A DNA stretch of 64,000 nucleotides from the NCBI GenBank assembly GCA_024336345.1, contig JANFOG010000020.1:424400-488399 (forward strand), in the 5' to 3' direction. The first letter of the stretch is position 1. Every line of letters begins with the position of its first letter. Of the stretch, positions 55,661 to 64,000 are shown piece by piece. A program made the position numbers and the translations under genes. Source of the stretch: Mariannaea sp. PMI_226 (taxonomy: Eukaryota; Ascomycota; Sordariomycetes; Hypocreales; Nectriaceae). The notes beneath the pieces were generated by a model, which was given only the letters and a program-made list of their open reading frames with translations, was not told the origin of the DNA and did no database searches.

Positions 55661-57205
55661 TTGCTTTCCTAGGCATGTGGACTGGCTTTGGTATCGGTTA
55701 TATATTAGCCCATAATAATGGATATATAAGTTTTCCTACATACTCTTATAGTCATTTAGTATGTCCACTAATATGCTTTGCAAGTTCTGGAATAATACTT
55801 ATACTAAGATTGGTATTATAGTTATTGCGCTTATAGGTATACAGCCTATTTTCGGGTGGGTGCACCACTAGTACTTTCTAAAGTATTAACAACGGGGCCT
55901 TATTAGCTATGTCCACATCTGGTATAGCCGTACTCTTATTATTCTTAGTATTATTAATAGTGGACTTGGCCTGTAACTTGCTAATATGAGAGAAGGTCTT
56001 GTTATTATGTATTCCGTTATTATTAATATTATTGCTCTTATATATCTAAATCCTATCCTATTTAATGCTAGACAAAAAAAGAACCAGTCTAAGCAACCAG
56101 CTTCTGAAATAAAGTAGAAATAACTATCTATTCTATTATAACTTATCTATATAAAAGCACCCATTGCTGGATTTCCAGTGTCTACCTCTTTCTTTAATTT
56201 AATAATAAAAATACTTTTTAGACTTCTTTAAAATCTACTCTAACAATATTAAATAGATCATTCCTTCACTAAGCTTCAAGTTATAAATAGTAGCTAAATG
56301 GGAAGTTATATCGCCGGGATCCAACTTCTGGTTCGCTTAAATAGAAAGGTTCTACTTTCAACATTATAGCGCAACCCGCATCCATAATCCTACAAGCATC
56401 TCGCTCAGCTTCAAGTCCTATATAATACACCAGCTGATTGTATTGGTATTTGCAACGGCCTTATACCGAAGTAACAATAGCCAGTATTAGTAAGGTTATT
56501 ATAATTTACTCTATATTTTTGGCTTAAATAGCTCAAATATTTATCCATTCTTACATAAGAAACTTCTCAAATATTAAGATTAAGTTTTTAGGAATAAGTA
56601 GATTTTATTAGATGATAATTCACAATCATTATTGTAATAATAACCATTATCATCGCTATCATTATTATCAACATTATTATTAATAATAATTTGAAATTAG
56701 CTAATTAGGCCATAATTGCAATTTAAAATACCACTTTAAGGGAGTCTAGATAGAATAATCAATAAATACCTTAGACTAATGATATTAAGATCTTTTTTAA
56801 TTAATTACAGGAGGTCAATAGTATAAACCGCACTCTACATCTTATCTTTCACTCCCACACTACCGGCGCACAATAAGTTGCACTTACGGAGCTTAGGAGT
56901 AACTAACTTAAGACTCTCGCCAAACAATATCTAATCAAATCCTAAAACTGGTGCCACAAAGCCCGACTACCTCCTCATTCCGCTAGACTGCTTTGGCCTT
57001 AAGAACTATATATATTTATAAAGTATAAACATCATTTTTAAACTTAGGTTTAATATCTTCCTTAAGGATAACCCAATAATAAGAAGAATCTAAAATACTA
57101 TCTTTATTAGTAATTAAATAATAATTTAGTTAATAAAAGGGCTATAAACTAGCTTAGGGCGTATGTAATGAAGCGTGATATATTTGGAGTTTTCAATTGC
57201 CAGTG
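55661..57205. other. AT-rich decayed tract, no gene
   Basis: Stops in all frames, long A/T runs and mixed AT/GC patches. It is probably RIP-decayed repeat with no recognisable domain. Confidence 0.45.
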
Positions 57206-57598
57206 TGTTGGGGATATTTCACTTCTACTGTAGCTAGCCTTGTTTTCTTATATACTGCGTGAATGACTCGGCTGCCGCATTTTCATTGGTTCGCGCCCGT
57301 AGTTACGCGCTGTAAATCGACCACAAAATGTCGGTAGACAAGATCATCATCATCTTGCCCATAATATATGCCTTTTTCTATGACTTCTGACCTATGATTT
57401 GACATTTCATTTTGGTATACCATTTGATCAAATGGTTCTCTTCCTTATGAGCTATTTTGATTGGCTGCAGCTTGTTTCCTTGCAGAGCTGTGTTGTTGCA
57501 GTTCCGACCCGGCTGTCGCCGGCCCATTCTCGATTTCTTCCTCCATCCCGTATCGTTCGGCAATTGTGTGGTTTTGGGTGGTAATTTTTCTCCCAACA
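57206..57598 (+). repeat. Copia-like solo LTR, copy 3
   Basis: It begins TGTTGGGGATATTTCACTTC and ends TTTTTCTCCCAACA (393 bp), with the CCATTTGATCAAATGG palindrome. It is shorter than the 14421 copy. No clear target duplication. Confidence 0.6.
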
Positions 57599-58265
57599 AA
57601 CTAGCAGAGGTTTCTGGGCCTTATCGTGACTGATGATAATAGCACCAACGCCTCCTGATTTGCGTGGATATGTCGGGATGCATTGTATTGGTCTCTGGAA
57701 AGAGTCCGAGTAGTTGGCCGGTCTAAACTCCCGTTTGGTTGTTGTAGCCAAATCGCGTGTTACCCATTTTGTGCGGAATCTAGTTTATGTCGCGATGTAA
57801 GCGCGTGAACGGATCTACTAACACATAGATTTAGTGATCCCAGAACCGTCAGTTTGACCCTATGAAGGATTATAGGATCAATGATGTAGGTGTAACAATA
57901 AGTACCATTTTTTATATATCTTACAGTGGTGGATTCATAGCGAATCTTTTATTTTATTCTTAAGCTTTTTGGCGCATTTCACTCAGTCTCAAGCCACCCT
58001 CATGCAAACCTGAGCCTACTTGGCATGATAATGGCTCCAGAAACTTCCTAACTTGAAGTTGTTATTTTTCTACTGCTCTACTCGAAAAGTCAAATAATGG
58101 TCTAGAACTAGTCTGAATGCTGCTAGGTAACAAGTCCCCCTCTTGTAAATATAATTTTTAATTTTGAAGCAACTCCCTCTCGCCCCCTTCCTTCTCGTTT
58201 GATATTATATAAACTTTAGGGCACTAACTCGGATCTAAGCATCAGTTCGCCCCCTATACTGATGT
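57599..58265. other. Intergenic, with a trace of family-B LTR
   Basis: 57845-57910 resembles the start of the family-B LTRs (CCGTCAGTTTGACCCTATG... GATGTAGGTGTAACAATAAGT) after decay. No gene. Confidence 0.4.
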
Positions 58266-59207
58266 TTATAAGAAAGGACTTGCCTCAGCACCACTAAGTG
58301 CAGTTTTGAACAGGTTCTGCTCAAGGATCTCGACCTTGCGAGCAAGAAGCTCGTCAATATCCCAGTTGACCCAGACGAGGCGTCCAGCCAAGAAGCTAGC
58401 CTCCTCGGAAGCCAACCAGGCGGTAAAGTCGCCAGTCAGGGAGGCCTCAGTAACAGTCATCCCATCCATGACGCCGGCCTTGTGGCCCATATCGGTGGCG
58501 ACAGCGCCTGGGTGGACGGAAATGAAGCGGGCGATATCGCGAGGGACGTCAAACGAGGCAAGCTCGAGCCAGCGAGCAAGAGCGGCTTTACTAGAGGAAT
58601 AGGCGCTGAGGCGGGGAAGATCAAAGGAGTACGCAGCAATAGTATTAAGTGTAATAATAACACCGGGCTTGGTAATACTTTGGGACGCCTTCTTAGCCTC
58701 GCGGTGTTTCAAGTAGGTCTGGGAAACAAGTACAGTGCCAAAGACATTGATAGTAAATCCAGACCACCATTCGTCAATATCGGCATCTTGAAACGTCTCT
58801 GGGTTCGGCATATAGCCAGCATTGTTGACAAGGACGTCAGGAGAGGCCTCAAGGCTCTCAAAGAGCCTCTTAATGTCGTCCTTTGACGAGATATCGGCAG
58901 TAATAGGGGTGAAGCGAGTGGCAGGGAACTCAGCAGCGAGCTTCTCGGCACTCACTTGGAGGCGGGCTGCGTTACGGCCGATGATGATGATGTTGGCGGA
59001 GTTGCGTCCAGCAAATGATCTGCACATATCCATGCCCATACCATGACCACCTCCAGTAATGAGGATGGTCTTGCCAATGTAGTCCTGGCGCTCGAGAGCA
59101 GCAGTCAAGCCTGGATAACGAGTGAGATGGGCTTCCTTCATTTTGATAAGGCTGAGAGGTGCAGAAAGGTGAGCGTTGTTATAAAGGAGCTGGTGAGATG
59201 TAGACAA
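58266..59207 (-). CDS. Short-chain dehydrogenase/reductase
   Basis: A single-exon frame of 313 residues, near the usual length for the family plus a short N-terminal extension. NAD(P) binding is shown by ILITGGGHGMG (TGxxxGxG) after a beta strand. Other landmarks are the NNAG motif in LVNNAG, a Ser-containing strand ending LNTIAAY and the catalytic YSSSK (YxxxK), followed by HPGAVATDM. The classical SDR fold oxidises or reduces an alcohol/ketone. The substrate is not predictable. An internal Met (MKEAHLTRYPG) may be the true start, because the first 22 residues are not family-like. No partner biosynthetic genes are adjacent. Confidence 0.85.
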   Translation of the reverse strand: MSTSHQLLYNNAHLSAPLSLIKMKEAHLTRYPGLTAALERQDYIGKTILITGGGHGMGMDMCRSFAGRNSANIIIIGRNAARLQVSAEKLAAEFPATRFTPITADISSKDDIKRLFESLEASPDVLVNNAGYMPNPETFQDADIDEWWSGFTINVFGTVLVSQTYLKHREAKKASQSITKPGVIITLNTIAAYSFDLPRLSAYSSSKAALARWLELASFDVPRDIARFISVHPGAVATDMGHKAGVMDGMTVTEASLTGDFTAWLASEEASFLAGRLVWVNWDIDELLARKVEILEQNLFKTALSGAEASPFL

Positions 59208-60257
59208 AGTCTGTAGTGGTAGTTGTAGGGAGGCATCAGGATGGATTGCTACTCTAAATATATATAAGTTTCAAGTATTTTAACATACACCTGTCACATA
59301 GTTTCTTATCATCCATTGTGTGTGATTAGTTGCTGGAGTCAGTGGGCGCTTGGTAATCACAGATTCTGCTTTGCCTGTACAAAATAGTTCTACTTTGTCA
59401 CGCTCGCTCATTACTAAGCTCGCCAAGAAAACTTATGTACCGTTCGCGAACTTTGCCCAGCGTCGGACTCGTCTTCTGGCTGCAAAAAAAGACTAGCGAT
59501 TTAGAGATAAGTTACTGTCTACCTAGTAAACGGTGAGGGATATAATACACTACTTGAGTAAACCTAGGGGAAAGATAGCGTTATATGTCAATTATGTCAA
59601 TCAAATGACACGGCTGAGCAGATTTATGCAACTTTTTGCGGCTATCCGTATTTGTAAGAAATGAGTCGGAAGGGCAAGTTTATGCGGCTGGACCGCCCCA
59701 CTTGCCTCTATAAAATAGGCCTGAGACCAGTTGGATTGTCGTTGGTATAACGCTCTGATCGGTTCCCAAGGGATAAACCAGGTCGCAAATAGGTTCATGT
59801 TAGCAGAACAGCTAGAGGTATTATTCTAAGCAATAGTAGAAGTATTACTTATCAAATATTACATCTAGCTGTGATGACTTGAACCTCTTTGCTTCAAAGA
59901 GGATACCCCTGTCCACAGTCAAGTGGCTTTTTAGGTGGCGGTCGCAGGGTAAAATTAAAGGTGGTCGCTTGAAAGAGGATTCGCATGAAAGAGTCGATGG
60001 TGATTGGTCAATTTACCAATGGGCGTTCAACGGTAATCTACTAACAAACAAAGGAAAAAGAAAAGAAAAAGGAAAAGGCAGTAAAGAATGAAGAATGACC
60101 CTAGTTAGTAGTAAATAGTCATAATTGACAATAAAATGATCATATAGATAGGGGTAACATTTTATTCTATAACATTCAGTTTCAACAATTCGGTCTGAAG
60201 AAGGTCTGATTGTAAGTACCCGCGATTACAGCATATGAACACACTTGGAGTTTGGGT
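59208..60257. other. Intergenic, with LTR family-A fragment at about 59748-59870
   Basis: 59755-59790 repeats the CTGATCGGTTCCCAAGGGATAAACCAGG start of the family-A LTR and then decays. The 59879-60091 open frame has no domain. The rest is the 5' flank of the large gene that follows. Confidence 0.5.
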
Positions 60258-63200
60258 ATGGCTATCGGTGATTTCGTGTATAACGCAGAGCATCGCGTGG
60301 TGGTATGTCGGGTGTGCGGGACATGCCTTACGCCTGGCGGACCAAGGAATTGGAAGTACCACCTACGCAGAGAGCCACACCGCATGAGAGACGAGGAATT
60401 ACGTGCGACAGTCGAATTATTATCCAGTTATGAACTACGGGGACAAGAGGAGCTGCGACAATGGAGGCCGAATAGGAGGACGCCATGCGCAAGAATCGAC
60501 AGCCTAACCGCATACACCGGCTATATATGCGTGTGCGATAATGAGGGGTGTGACTACGTGACGAGGAGGTTAGATAAGATGCACGACCATATGCCCAGGC
60601 ATAAGAAGATGGCATCGCAGCATACAGAGAATGCACCACTGTGGAAGGCATGCCGATTACAGACATACTTCACAGCAAAGGGACGAATCGACTACTTCAC
60701 CATTATCGAGCAGGAAGAGAAAGATCAGGGCGTATTCTTGACTACACAAACGAGCAGTACGGCGCAGCAGCCGGTTCTATACACCGGGCCACTACCGTCC
60801 TCACAGGAAAAGCAGCTTTTCAGCGGGCTAAGAGGGGACATACAGGTAGCAGCACGCGATCTGGAGGACAAGGCGTCGGTTGTTGAGGATGCTGGTAATG
60901 GCCGAGCAGATCGGGAGCCATGGCTAGTTTATACTGGATTTCCAACGCACCTGCGGGGGCTCCGAGACACCGAGATCAAGTCATCCTTCAAGCTACCCCC
61001 TAAAAGAGATATACTACTTGGTGGTGGAGACGAACCTGGCGGCGATGGGAGCGGTCATCATCATCAGGATGATAACAACCACGATGAAAACGAAAACGAT
61101 ATGAGGCGCATATTAGACGCGGCGGAGGCTCTACTCAGGAGCGCCTATATGCTGGTATCGGACAGGTCGCAGGATCGGAAGATGACGCACCAGCGCGCGC
61201 AGACACTGAGTGATTTCGCATGGGGTATAGGCAAGAAGGGCAGGGACATAGGCTTCCGCAACTTCAAAAACGCATCAACGCTCACGACGTACTTCAATAA
61301 GATGAAAGAGCTGCTGGTCTACTACTATCGGGTAGTATATCGCGAAGAGGGGCACTTCACCCGAGAGGGGGAGGACCAGATGATGCCACGGGATGTGATC
61401 AAGCCAACTGATAAGCAGCAGCAGGCGATGGATGACATTTTTAGCGCACTACGGGAGGAAGATGAGGGCAGGGTCGAGAAGATTGGAGGAGGCAAGAATA
61501 ACGGAGTTGAATACCAGACTAGGAATGAGGTGAAAGATGAGGGGGTTAATAGTGGGCATGAGTCAGGGCTGATTTGTGCGATCCGGAGGTTCTATATTGC
61601 ACTGATTTGCCATTCTGTTGGGAGCACACCTTTCCGGTCGCCGGTGATCAGCTTTTGTGCCATGCTAAGCCGGAAGGCGCTGAAGAGCAAGAGTGGCAAT
61701 GACAAGAACAACAGGAAGGGCACGGGTAATGATAAATTGGACGAGGCCGCACGGCGGCGGAAGAAGCTCAGCAGCTGGGACGACCCTGGGAATTACAATA
61801 GCAGCCTGTCGGCACTGGTGTGGACAGCGCAACTTCTCCTGTTTGAGGCTGCGTGCTTCTATGAGAGAGATGACGAGGACCGGATTCCTGGTCTGCTGGA
61901 AAGGCTATGCAGAAAGTATATGCATCAGAGGGAAGAGACGGCGTTCGGCCATATCTTACAGTGGCGGCTCTACCTCTCGACGGTGGCGAGGTCGGCCATC
62001 TCCAGGAACCAAGCGCGTTGGTCACTAGACGGCCAAGAGATTGATTACCTAGGAACAAAGCTGCACATGAAGCATGTATCGCAACTGATCATATCGGAAT
62101 ACAAACGGGCTCGCTCGCTGCTCTACGATGATTTGCTATTCGGGGCAAACGATATCATACCAATTGAGGCATGGCGGCTTCACGACGATCTGGACGCTGA
62201 GGACTATGGCGGATCGTGGCTGACAGATAAGAGAAACGAGGAGTTGCTCTCCGGCACACACGATGCCTTGCTCCGGCAGATTGAGCAGAGAGCGGAGCTG
62301 CGACAAGTCTTCGTGCGGAATGAGAGAGACGACACAAGCGGTAGCTGCGAGGGAAAGAGACTACTATGTCGGCAGGCGATGGCTGTGTACGAATCCCACG
62401 CACAAGAGTTTCTGAAGTTGATGATCACACTGAAGCACGTCTCGCCAGCGCCTCCGCTAAGGGCGCCAGAGCTACTTTCCATAACATATGCCAATAGAGG
62501 CCGGCGTCGCAGCATACTAATATGGGAGAAGATGGTCATAGTATACGTACGATACCATAAAAGCCAGGAGCAGACTGGCAAGGAGACGGACAACATCCGT
62601 TTCCTACCGCCACCGGTCGCGGAACTCTTGTTGACATTCCTAGCAGTCGTGCAGCCGCTACGGCAGACGTTCCTACGCCAGGTCAAGCCTGGGGCGCTCC
62701 TATCGCCGTACCTGTGGTCAACGCTGGACGGCGAGGTTTGGCGTGATGAAACGGTTTCGAAGTGCCTTAGCCAGGCGTGCGGGCGCGCCCAGGTGCCCAA
62801 GTTCAAGGTCGCCTGGTGGCGACAGGTCGCGGCATCCATTACGAAGGAGAAGTTCACAGCCAAGGAGCGGGCCAATTTCAACCTTGAGGACATCGCGGCG
62901 CCGGAAGTGGTCGAGGAGGAGGAGCCGATGGCCGACCTAGCGGTGGCAAGCAACCATTCGTTCCGAACCTTTAACCACGCATACGCCGGCTCAACGACGC
63001 TAGTGATGAGCACGCTGCTCCATCGCGCGCACCGGGCATCGCTGAGTTGGCAAACATTCTTCCAGGTCGAGGAACTTCTGACCCAAGAGATAGCTAGCCA
63101 TAGCCGGAAGCACCCGCGGTCCACCACAGAATCGGAGGCATCGGGGATGCTGCGCGCTTGCAAGAAGACAAAGTTACGCACAAGGCCATCACAAACCGCA

Positions 63201-64000
63201 GACGGCCTGGAGACGATAGCCCGTACGCTCTATAACAATCCAGACCTACAACTCCGGCGCCCAGGACAGCGAGATGCCATGCTAGCGACCATGGGTGCGA
63301 ATGCGGCGGAGCAGGTTGTGGTTGTGCTGGCTACAAGTTCAGGCAAGACACTGATTGCGATGGTCGGAGCCGCGCTTGAGGGAGCCGGGACGACGATTAT
63401 GATATTGCCGGCGGTGGCACTGAGAGGCAACATGCTCGACCGGCTAGGCAAGGTTGGTATCAAGACTATGTTGTGGGTTCCAGGTCAGGCAATGAAGTCG
63501 GCACCGCTGGTTCTCATCTCGGCCGAGGCCGCATGCACGACGAGTTTCCTCGAGTATGCATACTGGCTCGAATCCCGGCAACAGCTAGATCGGATAGTGG
63601 TCGACGAGTGTCACCTAACTATCACCGCGACGTACCGGAAAAGCATGATGCGGCTTGGATCGTTTGTGCGTCAGGTTCGGACACAGACTGTTTGGCTCAC
63701 AGCAACACTTCCGCCAGTGTTTGAGGATCTATTTATGCATCGCAACCTCCTAGTACGGCCACGTATAGTCCGGGAACCGACGAATCGGGCGAATATTCGG
63801 TATGGGGTGCGGCGCTTCAACGGTCCGGGCGGCCTGTGTAAGAGGGCAGCCGAGCTGGTCCGCTCATTCGTGGCACTGATAGGCAAAAACGGCAAAAGCA
63901 ACAAGCACGACAATAACGAGGCACTAGCTGGAGGCAAGAATGCCAGGATTATTGTGTACTGTCAGACGCTTGAACTTATGGGGCGATGGCGGGCGAAGCT
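60258..64000 (+). CDS. OrsD-like zinc fingers + recombinase-like region + RecQ-type helicase (3' end outside window)
   Basis: From the ATG at 60258 the frame is open to the last base, at least 1247 codons with no stop, so the gene continues beyond the window. Two Cys/His fingers lie at residues 17-41 (CRVCGTC...HLRREPH) and about 90-114 (CVCDNEGCDYV...HMPRHKK), then WKACRLQTYF, the OrsD/DUF3505 layout. A long helical middle follows. Residues 735-909 resemble a tyrosine recombinase: LRAPEL, K768, WWRQ with R855, H900 and Y909. The SF2 helicase follows: Q-motif-like LRRPGQRDAM, Walker A ATSSGKT (K1030), DECH (1116-1119) and WLTATLP. This matches the class of fungal telomere-linked RecQ-like helicases. 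The part after motif III, including RecQ-C, is not in the window. The gene is GC-rich and lesion-free. Confidence 0.85.
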   Translation, partial: MAIGDFVYNAEHRVVVCRVCGTCLTPGGPRNWKYHLRREPHRMRDEELRATVELLSSYELRGQEELRQWRPNRRTPCARIDSLTAYTGYICVCDNEGCDYVTRRLDKMHDHMPRHKKMASQHTENAPLWKACRLQTYFTAKGRIDYFTIIEQEEKDQGVFLTTQTSSTAQQPVLYTGPLPSSQEKQLFSGLRGDIQVAARDLEDKASVVEDAGNGRADREPWLVYTGFPTHLRGLRDTEIKSSFKLPPKRDILLGGGDEPGGDGSGHHHQDDNNHDENENDMRRILDAAEALLRSAYMLVSDRSQDRKMTHQRAQTLSDFAWGIGKKGRDIGFRNFKNASTLTTYFNKMKELLVYYYRVVYREEGHFTREGEDQMMPRDVIKPTDKQQQAMDDIFSALREEDEGRVEKIGGGKNNGVEYQTRNEVKDEGVNSGHESGLICAIRRFYIALICHSVGSTPFRSPVISFCAMLSRKALKSKSGNDKNNRKGTGNDKLDEAARRRKKLSSWDDPGNYNSSLSALVWTAQLLLFEAACFYERDDEDRIPGLLERLCRKYMHQREETAFGHILQWRLYLSTVARSAISRNQARWSLDGQEIDYLGTKLHMKHVSQLIISEYKRARSLLYDDLLFGANDIIPIEAWRLHDDLDAEDYGGSWLTDKRNEELLSGTHDALLRQIEQRAELRQVFVRNERDDTSGSCEGKRLLCRQAMAVYESHAQEFLKLMITLKHVSPAPPLRAPELLSITYANRGRRRSILIWEKMVIVYVRYHKSQEQTGKETDNIRFLPPPVAELLLTFLAVVQPLRQTFLRQVKPGALLSPYLWSTLDGEVWRDETVSKCLSQACGRAQVPKFKVAWWRQVAASITKEKFTAKERANFNLEDIAAPEVVEEEEPMADLAVASNHSFRTFNHAYAGSTTLVMSTLLHRAHRASLSWQTFFQVEELLTQEIASHSRKHPRSTTESEASGMLRACKKTKLRTRPSQTADGLETIARTLYNNPDLQLRRPGQRDAMLATMGANAAEQVVVVLATSSGKTLIAMVGAALEGAGTTIMILPAVALRGNMLDRLGKVGIKTMLWVPGQAMKSAPLVLISAEAACTTSFLEYAYWLESRQQLDRIVVDECHLTITATYRKSMMRLGSFVRQVRTQTVWLTATLPPVFEDLFMHRNLLVRPRIVREPTNRANIRYGVRRFNGPGGLCKRAAELVRSFVALIGKNGKSNKHDNNEALAGGKNARIIVYCQTLELMGRWRAK

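Noticed and set aside
62204..63181. Minus-strand 325-codon open frame
   Set aside because: It is the antisense shadow of the large helicase gene, has a Ser/Arg-rich composition and shows no domain.

Overview
This window is from a filamentous ascomycete (Pezizomycotina). The evidence is intron-bearing genes of fungal-only families (LysM proteins, a GH18 chitinase with hevein domains, a PTH11-like rhodopsin-domain membrane protein, a hybrid histidine kinase remnant), Tad-type LINEs, fungal hAT, pogo and Helitron elements, and very AT-rich tracts whose stop codons look like CAG/CAA changed to TAG/TAA, the mark of repeat-induced point mutation (RIP). I cannot name the species. The setting is an accessory, repeat-laden compartment with a few gene islands.

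Layout. 1-2.5 kb: AT-rich sequence, a 455-bp terminal-repeat element (TRIM) and a dispersed repeat. 3.8-5.3 kb: a PTH11/rhodopsin-type membrane protein gene with four introns. 5.7-16.5 kb: a nest of RIP-decayed LTR retrotransposons carrying copia-like LTRs, a solo LTR and two more intact TRIMs. 16.9-28.4 kb: the main gene island, with a five-LysM secreted protein, a second multi-exon LysM protein divergent from a 1146-residue GH18/hevein chitinase, and an ankyrin-repeat protein. 28.4-35 kb: gene debris (MFS transporter C-terminus, an OrsD-like zinc-finger fragment, unassigned pieces), a solo LTR and a cluster of CCCCGGGG-centred palindromes. 35.4-42.8 kb: a Tad LINE, a LINE endonuclease fragment and a broken hybrid histidine kinase. 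42.9-47.5 kb: a pogo transposase split by a solo LTR, a LINE tail, one intact unidentified gene and another solo LTR. 48-55.7 kb: a Helitron-type Pif1 helicase gene split by a complete hAT transposon, then a second 5'-truncated LINE. 58.3-59.2 kb: a short-chain dehydrogenase. 60.26 kb to the right edge: one open frame of at least 1247 codons, running off the window, with OrsD-like zinc fingers, a tyrosine-recombinase-like middle and a RecQ-type helicase.

Function. The two LysM genes and the chitinase form a chitin-directed secreted module of the kind linked in fungi to LysM and subgroup-C chitinase loci. Most of the rest is transposon history that can be dated by nesting, because target-site duplications are readable for two TRIMs, four solo LTRs and the hAT. 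The most unusual items are the TRIM family, whose primer-binding position is complementary to its own predicted transcript start (Tf1-like self-priming), and the zinc finger/recombinase-like/RecQ gene at the right edge.
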